DNA of 64,000 nucleotides from Sphingobium sp. 66-54 (lineage in GTDB: Bacteria > Pseudomonadota > Alphaproteobacteria > Sphingomonadales > Sphingomonadaceae). Below, in pieces: positions 48,277 to 56,563 of this stretch. A model generated the notes under the pieces. The model did no database searches, was not told the origin of the DNA, and saw only the letters and a program-made list of their open reading frames with translations. The translations under genes were made by a program, and so were the position numbers. Location of the stretch: NCBI GenBank assembly GCA_001899715.1, contig MKWI01000016.1:310001-374000 (forward strand), written 5' to 3'. Positions within the stretch are counted from its first letter, which is position 1. Each line of letters starts with the position of its first letter.

Positions 48277-49491
48277 ATGCGGAGGATCGTGGTCGTCGGC
48301 GCGGGGTTTGCGGGTGTGTGGAGCGCCTTGTCCGCCGCACGGCTGCTGGCGGAGCATAGGGGCGAGGGGAGCGATATCGAGATCATCGTAGTGGCGCCGC
48401 GTGCGTCGCTTGATCTTCGCCCGCGCTTCTACGAGCCCGACGTGGCGACGATGACGGCGCCGCTCGGGCCGTTGTTCGCGGCGGTCGGCGTCCGCTTCGT
48501 CGCCGGGACGGTAGAGGCGGTCGATCCCGCCGGCAGGGAGGTCGCCTTCGTCGATGAGGCCGGGCGCCGCACCACGCTCGCCTATGAGCGCCTGATCCTC
48601 GCTTCCGGCAGCCGCCTTGCACGGCCCGATCTCCCCGGCCTTGGGGAGCACGCCTTCAGCATCGACCAGCGCGACGAGGCCGCCACCTTCGAGGCGCATC
48701 TGCATGACCTTGCAGCCCGGCCGCCCAGCGCGGCGCGCAATACGGTCGTGGTTATCGGCGGCGGCTTCACCGGCATCGAGATGGCGATGGAATTGCCTGC
48801 CCGCCTGCGCGCGATCCTTGGCGAGGATGCCCCGGTCCGCGTCGTGCTTCTCGAACAGAGCGCCGTCATCGGGCCGGAACTCGGCGACAACCCCCGGCCG
48901 GTCATCGCCGAGGCGCTCGCCTCGCAAGGCATCGAGTGCCGTCTCGAAACGTCGGTGACGCAGATCGACGCCGGCGGCGTGCGCACCACGGCCGGCGACC
49001 GGATCGAGAGCCTCTCGGTGCTGTGGACCGGCGGGATGCGCGCCAGCGACCTGACCCGCTGCCTCCCGGGCGAGCGCGATGCCCTCGGCCGCCTGCATGT
49101 CGACCGCCATTTGCGCGTGCCCGGCGCGCCCGATGTGTTTGCGGCGGGCGACACCGCCTGCGCGGCGACGGATGACGCGGGCAACCATACGCTGATGTCC
49201 TGCCAGCACGCGCTGGTGCTGGGTCGGTTCGCGGGGCACAATGCCGCCGCCGATCTGGTCGGTGCCGGGCTCCTCCCTTATGCGCAGGAGCGCTACGGGA
49301 CCTGCCTCGATCTCGGCCCGTGGGGATCGGTGGTGACGGCGGGGTGGGATCGCGCCGTCCAGCTTGCCGGGCCGGACGCGAAGGCCACCAAGCGCTTCAT
49401 CAACGGCACCGCGATCATGCCGCCCCCGCCGGTGCGCGCGGAGGCACTGGCGGCGGCCGATCCGCTCGCGCGTGTCGCTGCGCGGACCTGA
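48277..49491 (+). CDS. NDH-2-like NAD(P)H/FAD-dependent oxidoreductase
   Basis: This is a 404-residue flavoprotein with FAD motif V-V-V-G-A-G-F-A-G-V-W near residue 4. A second nucleotide motif V-V-I-G-G-G-F-T-G-I-E lies near residue 160, and V-F-A-A-G-D-T-A-C near residue 288 closes the FAD site. Family members include type II NADH dehydrogenases, but no membrane-binding C-terminal helix is obvious, so a soluble NADH or related reductase is also possible. AAGGAG lies eight bases before ATG 48277; an upstream in-frame start lacks a ribosome binding site. The NnrS gene begins 89 bases downstream, suggesting a shared NO-stress role. Confidence 0.85.
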   Translation: MRRIVVVGAGFAGVWSALSAARLLAEHRGEGSDIEIIVVAPRASLDLRPRFYEPDVATMTAPLGPLFAAVGVRFVAGTVEAVDPAGREVAFVDEAGRRTTLAYERLILASGSRLARPDLPGLGEHAFSIDQRDEAATFEAHLHDLAARPPSAARNTVVVIGGGFTGIEMAMELPARLRAILGEDAPVRVVLLEQSAVIGPELGDNPRPVIAEALASQGIECRLETSVTQIDAGGVRTTAGDRIESLSVLWTGGMRASDLTRCLPGERDALGRLHVDRHLRVPGAPDVFAAGDTACAATDDAGNHTLMSCQHALVLGRFAGHNAAADLVGAGLLPYAQERYGTCLDLGPWGSVVTAGWDRAVQLAGPDAKATKRFINGTAIMPPPPVRAEALAAADPLARVAART

Positions 49492-49580
49492 GCCGGGCGG
49501 ATTGGCGCAGCGCAACCCTCCGGCTTACGCTCCCGTGCATAAGAGCCGTTCCTTTTGCGGACCACAGGGCAGAGGATGAC

Positions 49581-50804
49581 ATGACGCGTAGCCGGGCACG
49601 CGAGACGCAGCGGACCACCGCCCAGATCGTGCGCGGCTATCGCGGACTGGCGCTGTTCAGCTTCGGTTTCCGGCCTTTCTTCCTGCTCGCGGGCGGCTTT
49701 GCGGCGCTCGCCGTCCCGCTCTGGATCGGCGCGATGCTGGGCTTGGGCGACATGACGGGGGCGGCGACGCGCGACTGGCACGTCCATGAGATGCTGTTCG
49801 GCTACACGAGCGGCGTCATCGCCGGTTACATGATTATTGCCGGTGCCAACTGGACGGGGCATTACCCGGTGGCGGGCGCGCCGGTCATGGTCCTGACGGG
49901 GCTCTGGCTCGCCGGGCGCCTCGCGATGCTGTGGCCGGGGCTCGATAACAGTGTGGCGGTGGTTATCGACGCGGCCTTCCTGCCGCTCTTCGCCGCCGCG
50001 CTCTGGCGTGAGCAGATCGCCGCACGCAACGGCCGCAATCTGGTGCCGTGCATCGTCGTCGCCTTGCTCGCCCTCGCCAATATCGCATTCCACTTGCGCG
50101 CTTTCCAGTCGGAGCTGGGGTCGGCGTCGGAACGGCTGGCGCTCGGCCTGATCGCGCTGCTCATCATGGTCATGGGCGGGCGGCTGGTGCCGAGCTTCAC
50201 GCGCAACTGGCTCGCCCAGTGCGGAGCGGCGCGCGAGCCCGCACCCTACGACCGGCTCGACAAGGCGGTCGCGATCCTCACGGCGGGCGCGCTGCTGCTG
50301 TGGCAGATCGCCCCCTACGCGCCGGTGACGGGTGTGCTCCTCATCGTTGGCGGCATTGGAACATGGCTGCGTCTGGCCCGCTGGCGCGGCTGGGAGACGG
50401 GGCGCGAGCCGCTCGTCTGGGGGCTCCACCTCGGCTATTTCTGGCTGGCGCTCGGCTTTGTTCTGCTGGGCGGGGCGATCTGCTTTCCGGCATATATCCC
50501 GCAGAGCGGCGCGGTGCATGCGCTGACGGCCGGTGGCATTGGCGTCATGACGCTAGTGATGATGATGCGCACCACACTCAGCCACACCGGCCGCGACCGG
50601 CGTGGCGGAGCTGCCACGCTGGCGGCATGTCTCACCATCAATGCGGCGGCGGGCCTGCGGGTTGCCGCGTCCTTCGCCAGTGCCGATATGGTCATGCTGC
50701 TGACGATCTCCGCCCTGCTCTGGAGTGCTGCCTTTCTCCTGTTTGTCGCGATTTACGGCCCGATGCTGGTGACACGCAGGGCGACGCGGCGGGAGCTGCG
50801 CTAA
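49581..50804 (+). CDS. nnrS: NnrS-family heme/copper membrane protein
   Basis: NnrS proteins are polytopic inner-membrane proteins that bind heme and copper and relieve nitrosative (NO) stress. The 407-residue protein has about 12 hydrophobic helices. The conserved R-P-F-F-L-L near residue 27 and W-H-x-H-E-M-L-F-G-Y near residue 62 match the family; the latter carries the histidines thought to bind metal. I start at ATG 49581 with AGAGG upstream; the frame is open much further but only as a shadow of the NDH gene. No nor or nir denitrification genes are present, so the NO source would be the assimilatory pathway or the outside. Confidence 0.92.
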   Translation: MTRSRARETQRTTAQIVRGYRGLALFSFGFRPFFLLAGGFAALAVPLWIGAMLGLGDMTGAATRDWHVHEMLFGYTSGVIAGYMIIAGANWTGHYPVAGAPVMVLTGLWLAGRLAMLWPGLDNSVAVVIDAAFLPLFAAALWREQIAARNGRNLVPCIVVALLALANIAFHLRAFQSELGSASERLALGLIALLIMVMGGRLVPSFTRNWLAQCGAAREPAPYDRLDKAVAILTAGALLLWQIAPYAPVTGVLLIVGGIGTWLRLARWRGWETGREPLVWGLHLGYFWLALGFVLLGGAICFPAYIPQSGAVHALTAGGIGVMTLVMMMRTTLSHTGRDRRGGAATLAACLTINAAAGLRVAASFASADMVMLLTISALLWSAAFLLFVAIYGPMLVTRRATRRELR

Positions 50805-50828
50805 CAAGGCATGAAGCGTGGAAGCGAT

Positions 50829-50850
50829 GTGCTCCTGCGAAAGCAGGGCC
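50829..50850. repeat. Half copy of the first palindromic repeat
   Basis: The sequence GTGCTCCTGCGAAAGCAGG (start 50829) matches the left arm of the palindrome at 38552 with one change and then diverges. It lies just past the nnrS stop. Its right arm is missing, so only a remnant remains. Confidence 0.6.
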
Positions 50851-50981
50851 GACGCCTGATCGGCCGTTCCTCGCCTCCTCCTGCTGCTATCGTCTACCGT
50901 CGTTCTGGAACCACCAGCCCAACCAACTGTTCTCAAGCCAATAGCCGGGACATGCGATCCTCACCCCAAGGAGATCGGATC

Positions 50982-51308
50982 ATGCCCAAGTTCATAACCA
51001 TCGGCTATGGCGACCAGGCCGGATACGACCGCACGCCCGAGCCGATCCGCAAGGCGGCGCACGCGCACGATGCCCATCTGCGCGAGCGGGGCGTCGTGAT
51101 GGGCATCGCCGGGGCTCCGGTTCAGGTGCGGAACCCCGAGAACCATGGAGTCCAAACGAGCAGCGGGCCGTTCCTGTCGGCAGCTTTGCCGATCGCCGGC
51201 TTCTCGCTGATGGAAGCCCGCGATCTTGAGGAAGCCATCGCGCTCGCCGCCAGGTCGCCCTGCGCGGTGACGCATGGCGTCATCGAAGTATGGCCGCTGA
51301 AGGAATGA
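50982..51308 (+). CDS. YciI-like protein
   Basis: A 108-residue protein of the YCII-related, dimeric alpha/beta-barrel fold. Visible family features are the N-terminal beta strand after M-P-K-F, a Tyr-rich helix region with D-A-H-L-R-E-R-G, and the final I-E-V-W-P strand. The His and Asp of the YciI active site (around H-D-A-H) are present. AAGGAG lies eight bases upstream of ATG 50982. The gene is monocistronic. Enzymatic role in this family is not established; some are regulatory or DGPF-type proteins. Confidence 0.78.
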   Translation: MPKFITIGYGDQAGYDRTPEPIRKAAHAHDAHLRERGVVMGIAGAPVQVRNPENHGVQTSSGPFLSAALPIAGFSLMEARDLEEAIALAARSPCAVTHGVIEVWPLKE

Positions 51309-51371
51309 AGAGCGACCAACCGCATTCGCGCCAAAGATAGTGCGAATTCACAGGCAGTTGCTGAGAAAATA

Positions 51372-51448
51372 TGGTCGGGGAAAGAGGATTCGAACCTCCG
51401 GCCCCTGCCTCCCGAAGACAGTGCTCTACCAGGCTGAGCTATTCCCCG
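51372..51448 (-). tRNA. tRNA-Pro (anticodon CGG)
   Basis: On the minus strand the acceptor stem CGGGGAA pairs with TTCCCCG, the anticodon stem CTGTC/GGCAG holds the loop TTCGGGA with anticodon CGG, and CCA is encoded. The C1-G72 pair is characteristic of bacterial tRNA-Pro. It reads CCG. Confidence 0.96.
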
Positions 51449-51545
51449 ACCGGGCCGGTGCATTGCTGCGCCGGCAAGACAGGTGCCGCCCTATAGTGAG
51501 GGTGTCCGGTGCTGGCAAGCGGTGCATTGCGAATTTCGTTATCGG

Positions 51546-51938
51546 TCAGATGAGCCCCTCCGCGCGGAAGCTGAACTGGTCCCGCCCGCCTTCGATCAGA
51601 TGATCGTGCAGGCGGATGCCGAGCAGATGCAGCAGCGTGGTCAATGCGCGGGTCGTGGCGATATCCGCCCGGCTCGGCGCGGCGATGCCGGAGGGGTGGC
51701 GGTGACGCAGGATGACCGCGGCGCAGGGGTAGGCGAGCAGATGAGGGAGCAGGCGCCGCAGATCGAGCGTCAGCACATGCCGTCCGCCGGTCAGGTCGAT
51801 TCGGGTGAGGAACCGGCCTCGCGCATCATACAGGTCGAGTGCGCCATGCTCGACGTCACGGGCCTCGTCATGGTCGCCGTCCGTGAGGGAATCGGCCATC
51901 ATGGTGGAAATCGCTGGCAGGGCGGTCGACACGGCCAT
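51546..51938 (-). CDS. JAB-domain (RadC-like C-terminal domain) small protein
   Basis: The protein has the JAMM-type metalloprotease signature seen in RadC: R-H-R-H-P-S-G, then P-S-R-A-D, then L-G-I-R-L-H-D-H-L-I-E-G. It keeps the H-x-H and downstream Asp, but the helix-hairpin-helix N-terminal part of RadC is absent. Only about 130 residues from ATG 51938 are plausible. The start is uncertain because no Shine-Dalgarno is visible; Met residues further in are possible. It is divergent from thyA. Small stand-alone JAB proteins of this type are frequent in sphingomonads; their function is unproven. Confidence 0.7.
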   Translation of the reverse strand: MAVSTALPAISTMMADSLTDGDHDEARDVEHGALDLYDARGRFLTRIDLTGGRHVLTLDLRRLLPHLLAYPCAAVILRHRHPSGIAAPSRADIATTRALTTLLHLLGIRLHDHLIEGGRDQFSFRAEGLI

Positions 51939-52152
51939 GTTTGGGATTTTGGACCAAATATCAGGCGCTAAGCAGGCGAATATGCTCCGTTTCACTCGAC
52001 GCTTCACAGGCGTGCAGCCGCTTGCTCCCACAATCGCGCGGTTAACGGCCGATTTACCTCCGTTATGGAGGAAATTGCGGCAAGCGACGGATGCAGGACT
52101 CCCCTTTCTTGCCGCTGGTGATCGGAGTCGGCGCACGGTAAGACTCGCCGCC

Positions 52153-53157
52153 ATGTCCATAGCTGCTCCCCGCCAAGCCCCGATGCCGCAAGCCTTTTCC
52201 GCGACTCCGAGCGAGGGTGCGCCGCATTACGAACAGCAATATCTCGACCTCGTCCGCCACGTCTGGGCGCACGGCAGCGAGCGGGTCGACCGTACCGGCG
52301 TCGGCACCCGCTCGCTATTGGGGGCGAGCATGCGCTTCTCGCTGGCGGATGACGCGGTGCCATTGCTCACCACCAAGCGCATCTATTGGAAGGTCGCCGC
52401 GCGCGAGATGCTGTGGTTTCTTTCGGGTGAGACCAACATTCGTCCGCTCGTCGCGCAGGGCGTGCACATCTGGACCGACTGGCCGCTCGACCGCTACCGG
52501 CGCGAGACGGGCGAGGCCATCTCCATGGAGGCGTTCGAGCAGCGCATCGTTGAGGATGAGGCGTTCGCTTTGGCCTGGGGCGATCTCGGGCCCGTCTATG
52601 GCCGGCAATGGGTCGACTGGCCGCGCTACGAACCCGCGCCGGAGGCTGGGGAGGGGCTCTATCGCAGGGCGCCGCGCGGGCAGGGGCACAACCAGATCGC
52701 CGCGCTGGTCGAGGCGATTCGCACCAATCCCGGCTCGCGGCGGCTGCTGTTCACCGGCTGGAACGTGGACATGCTGGACAGGATGGCGCTGCCGCCCTGC
52801 CACATGACCTATCAGTTTCAGGTTGCGGACGGGCGGCTCAACGGGCTGCTGTTCCAGCGCAGTTGCGATCTTGGTCTCGGCTTTCCGTTCAACATCTTCG
52901 GACTGGCGCTGCTCACACGGATGCTGGCGTTGCAGTGCGATCTCGCGCCCGGCGAGATCGTCTGGAACGGGGGTGACGTACATCTCTATCTCAACCATGC
53001 CGCGCTGGTGGAGGAACAACTCGCGCGCACCCCCGCTGGCGCGCCGAAGCTGCGGATCGTGCGGCGGCCGCCGAACATCTTCGAGCATCGCATCGAGGAT
53101 TTCGTGGTCGAGGACTATCACCCGCAGGCGCATATTTCCGCGCCGGTTGCCGTGTGA
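52153..53157 (+). CDS. thyA: Thymidylate synthase
   Basis: ThyA methylates dUMP to dTMP with methylene-THF. The 334-residue protein has all hallmarks: R-T-G-V-G-T-R near residue 45, W-x-x-E-M-L-W-F-L-S-G-like block near residue 78, the catalytic Cys in P-P-C-H-M near residue 217, and S-C-D-L-G-L-G-F-P-F-N near residue 238. It is about 70 residues longer than E. coli ThyA because of an insertion near residues 110-150, a feature shared with the longer Lactobacillus casei-type enzyme, plus an N-terminal extension. I start at ATG 52153; ATG 52183 is possible. The AI-2E-type permease gene starts 13 bases after the stop. Confidence 0.95.
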   Translation: MSIAAPRQAPMPQAFSATPSEGAPHYEQQYLDLVRHVWAHGSERVDRTGVGTRSLLGASMRFSLADDAVPLLTTKRIYWKVAAREMLWFLSGETNIRPLVAQGVHIWTDWPLDRYRRETGEAISMEAFEQRIVEDEAFALAWGDLGPVYGRQWVDWPRYEPAPEAGEGLYRRAPRGQGHNQIAALVEAIRTNPGSRRLLFTGWNVDMLDRMALPPCHMTYQFQVADGRLNGLLFQRSCDLGLGFPFNIFGLALLTRMLALQCDLAPGEIVWNGGDVHLYLNHAALVEEQLARTPAGAPKLRIVRRPPNIFEHRIEDFVVEDYHPQAHISAPVAV

Positions 53158-53170
53158 GGGTGGCGGTGCC

Positions 53171-54379
53171 ATGCCACTGAGAGGTCTCGACGAGCACGAC
53201 CTAGCCCGCCGGCAGGCCGGCGAGCGAACCGGCCCCGCCGCACGCCAGCCCGCCGCCCGGCGCGGCTCGTGGGAGCGCAACCGGCTGGTCGCCTCCATCG
53301 CGCTGTTCAGCGGCCTGGGTCTGCTGCTGGCGCTGCCTTTCGCGCTGCGCGCCGGGGCGGAGTTCTTCCTGCCGCTGACCACCGCGCTGGTCATTGCCAT
53401 CTGCCTCGTGCCGTTTCTGGAATGGCTGGAGCGGCGGCGCATCCCGTCGCCCATCGCGGCGCTGATCGCGCTCGCCTCCTTCCTGTTCGTCGCCAACACG
53501 GCGCTGGTGCTGATCGTGGTGCCGGCGACCGACTGGATCGCCCAGCTTCCCGACCGGATCAACCGCATCAAGGCGACACTGGCGCCGATCATCCACCTCT
53601 ACACCCAGGCGCAAGGCTTCATCGACGGGCTGCTGCGCATGGTAACGGAGACGCAGACCATCGGTTCGGAGATTGGCGATTTCGCCAAGCCCGGCTCGCT
53701 GCTCCAGATGTTGACCGCCTCCGCGCCGAGTGTGGTCATCAACGTCATTTTCGGCCTGCTGGTGATCTTCTTCTTCCTGAGCGGCTGGACGCGGCTGCGG
53801 CGGCGGACGATTCGGGGGCGCGGCAGCTTCACCGGCGCTCTCACCATCGCGCGGGTGATCCAGAATGTGGTGGATGCCACCTCGCGCTACGTGATGACCA
53901 TCACCGTCATCAACATGGTACTGGGCCTCACCGTGGCGCTGCTGCTGGGGCTGATCGGCATGCCGACGCCGTTCATGTGGGGCGGCTTCGTCGCCTTGCT
54001 CAACTTCATCCCCTATTTCGGGCCGATCGTGGCGGCGATCCTGCTCGGCCTGGGCGGCCTGATGAGCTTCACCTCGGTCGGCCCGGCGCTGCTGCCCGCG
54101 GTCATCATGATCGTGCTGCACCTCATCGAGGCGAATATCGTCACGCCGCTGGTGCTCGGCGAGCGGCTGAAGATGAACCCGCTGCTGATTCTCGTCTCCC
54201 TGAGCTTCTGGACCTGGGTGTGGGGCACGACGGGAGCGCTGCTCTCGGTGCCGCTGCTCATCATCATCCAGACCGTGCTCGCAGCGGCCGGCAAGCCGGA
54301 TATCGCCGGCTTCCTGTTCGAAGCGGGCACGCTGACCAGCACCCTGCATGACCCGCCCGACGATTATGACGAGAGTTGA
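53171..54379 (+). CDS. AI-2E/PerM-family membrane transporter
   Basis: This 402-residue inner-membrane protein of the AI-2E transporter (PerM) family has about eight hydrophobic helices. The family motif P-Y-F-G-P-I-V-A near residue 285 and the conserved W-x-W-V-W-G-T-T-G-A-L-L-S-V-P near residue 355 are visible. Members export autoinducer-2 or, in other groups, exchange Na+/H+; the substrate cannot be told here. ATG 53171 follows thyA closely. No luxS or Lsr genes are near, so the AI-2 label is only the family name. Confidence 0.88.
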   Translation: MPLRGLDEHDLARRQAGERTGPAARQPAARRGSWERNRLVASIALFSGLGLLLALPFALRAGAEFFLPLTTALVIAICLVPFLEWLERRRIPSPIAALIALASFLFVANTALVLIVVPATDWIAQLPDRINRIKATLAPIIHLYTQAQGFIDGLLRMVTETQTIGSEIGDFAKPGSLLQMLTASAPSVVINVIFGLLVIFFFLSGWTRLRRRTIRGRGSFTGALTIARVIQNVVDATSRYVMTITVINMVLGLTVALLLGLIGMPTPFMWGGFVALLNFIPYFGPIVAAILLGLGGLMSFTSVGPALLPAVIMIVLHLIEANIVTPLVLGERLKMNPLLILVSLSFWTWVWGTTGALLSVPLLIIIQTVLAAAGKPDIAGFLFEAGTLTSTLHDPPDDYDES

Positions 54380-54436
54380 GCGAGGAGTGTTGACAGGGGC
54401 GGCGCCCTCTTATACCTGCCCGGCCTCACACCGTAA

Positions 54437-54513
<77 letters not shown>

Positions 54514-54594
54514 TTTCCCGGATATCCGGACGTTGGCGTTTTCCGCTTTTTCGCATGCTGGACTGAACCGGGAGCGCCTGCTCTTGCAAGCGGA

Positions 54595-54671
54595 GCGCTC
54601 CTGTGCAGGCTGGAGCCCAGGGCGATAGGGAACTGCGGCTGGCTCTCGGCTCCTGCCTGCGCAGGAGCCCA
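54595..54671. repeat. Degenerate copy of the first palindromic repeat
   Basis: The left arm at 54595-54620 (GCGCTCCTGTGCAGGC then GGAGCCCAG) and the right arm at 54645-54670 (CGGCTCCTGCCTGCGCAGGAG) face each other. The spacer GGCGATAGGGAACTGCGGCTGG is shared almost word for word with the copy at 63770, showing common ancestry. The element lies between tRNA-Asp and the DUF2842 gene. Confidence 0.75.
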
Positions 54672-54685
54672 ACCGCATCGGCCGT

Positions 54686-54901
54686 TCAGGGCCGCCAGCG
54701 GCCGGTCTCCATCCATTGCAGCAGTGGACGCGTCGGGAAGATCCAGACGATGCCGGCGACGATATAGACGATCATCTGCACCACGCGCGGCCATCCGGCG
54801 ATGACGGGTGCGAAGCTGGCGACGATCACCGCCCAGACGGCAATGATCGCGAGGATGGCGAACATGCCCGCCGGTTTGCGCCAGGAGGGGCGGTGCTCCA
54901 T
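54686..54901 (-). CDS. DUF2842-domain membrane protein
   Basis: This small membrane protein (71 residues) matches DUF2842, a family restricted mainly to alphaproteobacteria. Two hydrophobic helices (about residues 12-32 and 40-58) are joined by a short basic turn, ending in W-I-F-P-T-R-P-L-L-x-W. ATG 54901 overlaps the stop of the upstream gene (TGATG). Function unknown; it is probably co-transcribed with the formyl-THF cyclo-ligase gene. Confidence 0.85.
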   Translation of the reverse strand: MEHRPSWRKPAGMFAILAIIAVWAVIVASFAPVIAGWPRVVQMIVYIVAGIVWIFPTRPLLQWMETGRWRP

Positions 54902-55494
54902 CACGCGCCCCCGCGCTCGAAGACGCGCTGCTCGGTGACGATCAGGTCGAGCGGCACGTCCCAGGATTCGGCCGGGATATGGTCGACCTGCTGTGCCGAC
55001 CAGGCGAGGCCGATCTTGAGCGTATCCGGCAGCGTCTCCAGCGCGCGGTCGTAATGGCCGGCGCCCTGACCAAGCCGGTTGAGCGCGGCATCGAAGCCGA
55101 CCAGCGGGACGAAGGCGACGTCAGGCGTCACCGCCTCGGCATCGAACTCGGGCTGGAGGATTCGGCTTGGGCCGGGCACGAGCAGGTCCTCGTCCGGCAC
55201 CCACGCCGCGAAATCCATGAAATGCGGGTTGTCCGGCTTGCCGCCAAGGCGCGGCAGGCAGAGCGAGAAGCCGAGATCGGCAAGGCTGTGGGCGATGGCG
55301 TCGGTCGGTGCCTCGCTGCCCACCGGGCGGTAGAGCGCCACCCGCGCGTCCGGGGGAAGCAGCGCCATCACCGGCGAGGGCAACACCCGGAAGGCCAGCG
55401 TGCGCACGGACGCCGGCAGGCCGGCGACGAACGCCTTGCGCCGCCCGCGCAGCAGGGCGCGGAGGTGATCGCGGTCGCTCAGGGGTTGGGTCAT
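54901..55494 (-). CDS. ygfA: 5-formyltetrahydrofolate cyclo-ligase
   Basis: The enzyme converts 5-formyl-THF to 5,10-methenyl-THF with ATP. The 197-residue protein has an Arg-rich start (L-R-G-R-R-K-A-F), the central L-P-R-L-G-G-K segment, and the C-terminal G-x-G-x-G-Y-Y-D-R-like motif, here G-Q-G-A-G-H-Y-D-R-A near residue 150, that binds ATP. I start at ATG 55494; 37 codons upstream are open without similarity. The gene lies downstream of zapA with a 6S RNA gene between them, the arrangement conserved across many proteobacteria. Confidence 0.92.
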   Translation of the reverse strand: MTQPLSDRDHLRALLRGRRKAFVAGLPASVRTLAFRVLPSPVMALLPPDARVALYRPVGSEAPTDAIAHSLADLGFSLCLPRLGGKPDNPHFMDFAAWVPDEDLLVPGPSRILQPEFDAEAVTPDVAFVPLVGFDAALNRLGQGAGHYDRALETLPDTLKIGLAWSAQQVDHIPAESWDVPLDLIVTEQRVFERGGA

Positions 55495-55529
55495 GGCCGT
55501 TCGCTCATGGCTGGAGGTGTTGCATAAGC

Positions 55530-55697
55530 GGGGTGACGGGACCGCCATGGCCGTTTGCTGGAATATCCTCTGACGCCTCAACGTCAGGTGGGGACCATGT
55601 AGCACGGGCCAGAGCCCGGCCAGGGACAGCCCCCGTGGATGTGTTTATCGCCTCAGGGATGTTCGCTAAAGCGCGCACCGGGCAGTTCCCGTCCCAG
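55530..55697 (-). ncRNA. ssrS: Probable 6S RNA gene
   Basis: 6S RNA binds sigma-70 RNA polymerase. The 208-base gap between zapA and the formyl-THF cyclo-ligase gene, where 6S RNA genes commonly lie, encodes a structured RNA on the minus strand. GACGGGAACTGCC near the 5' end can pair with GGCGGTCCCGTC near the 3' end, forming a 12-pair closing stem with one bulge. On the 3' side CTGACG and CGTCAG form a 6-bp hairpin at 55570-55587, as in the 3' bubble of known 6S RNAs. CACGGG and CCCGTG close an apical arm. The exact ends are estimated, and no protein frame is supported there. Confidence 0.75.
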
Positions 55698-55702
55698 CCT
55701 AT

Positions 55703-56047
55703 CTATGTGCTTGGGAGCTGCGCTGCAAGACTATCGCCCAGCGCTTCGGCGCGTTCGGCGAGGCGGGTCAGCGCGGCGAGCAGCTCGGGGTCGTCGGCGG
55801 GCGGCTGCGGGGCGGCCGGTTGAGCTGCCGCGGCCGGCGCCGCAGAGCCCTTCTCGGAGAGCGCATCGGCCAGCAGCAGGCCGGCGAACAGCAGTTGCCG
55901 CACCTCGGTCAGCCCGTTGGCGCCGCCCTTCACCTGATTGACCCGCTCGGACATCATGCCGGCAAGCTGGTGCAGCCGGGGTTCGTCCCCGTCGCGGCAG
56001 TGCACCGAATATTGGCGCCCGCCGACCATGATCTTGACTTCCGCCAT
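55703..56047 (-). CDS. zapA: Cell division protein ZapA
   Basis: ZapA bundles FtsZ filaments at mid-cell. The 114-residue protein opens with M-A-E-V-K-I-M-V-G-G-R-Q-Y and has Y-S-V-H-C-R-D-G-D-E near residue 14. The long C-terminal coiled-coil (about residues 40-114) is interrupted by a Pro/Ala-rich stretch, a longer linker than in E. coli ZapA. A small coiled-coil protein gene lies upstream with one base between them, and the 6S RNA gene lies directly downstream. This zapA-ssrS-ygfA order is conserved. Confidence 0.92.
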   Translation of the reverse strand: MAEVKIMVGGRQYSVHCRDGDEPRLHQLAGMMSERVNQVKGGANGLTEVRQLLFAGLLLADALSEKGSAAPAAAAQPAAPQPPADDPELLAALTRLAERAEALGDSLAAQLPST

Positions 56048-56048
56048 G

Positions 56049-56300
56049 TCAGGCCTCGCTCCGTGCCTTCTGGAGATCGCCGATCAGCGCATCGAGCGAT
56101 TTGAGCGCGGCGATCGCCTTGTCGCGCGAGAAGGGGTCGATATCGACGGCACCCGCCGCCGTCTCGCCGGCAGCATCGCCGGCCAGTTGCGCCTCGATGG
56201 CGCGGGCCTGCTCCTCGGCTACCCGCTTCGCCAGCGTTTCGGCGCGCGCCAACGCACGCTCCAGCCGCCCGATTGCCTGCATCATCGCGTCGCTTGCCAT
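56049..56300 (-). CDS. Small coiled-coil protein of unknown function
   Basis: The 83-residue protein is mostly one amphipathic helix: residues about 5-40 show regularly spaced Leu, Ala and Arg (I-G-R-L-E-R-A-L-A-R-A-E), a short linker follows, and then a second short helix with L-K-S-L-D-A-L-I. It starts at ATG 56300; the frame is open 24 codons further without similarity. Its stop is one base before the zapA start, so it is probably in the same operon. A small coiled-coil gene just ahead of zapA is common in sphingomonads; a divisome link is suggested only by position. Confidence 0.75.
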   Translation of the reverse strand: MASDAMMQAIGRLERALARAETLAKRVAEEQARAIEAQLAGDAAGETAAGAVDIDPFSRDKAIAALKSLDALIGDLQKARSEA

Positions 56301-56563
56301 GTGCGATCCCTTAACATGCTCCCGCCTGATTGCAAAAGCCGGTTGCGTCATGCGCTTAGGCGGGACCGGCAAGGCGCATCGGCCGATCTTCCGGGGCCCG
56401 CAGGTTGACGCTTGGCCCCCGAATCGACCATGGAGACCCCGCGACGACTCGGCTCATCCTTCGCTGCGTCCGTCAACCCGTTCGGCGGCCGGCTCCGGCC
56501 ACCGATCGCTTTGATTTTTCATGCGCCCCAGGGCCGAATGTTTGAGGAAAGGGGCGCTCGCCC

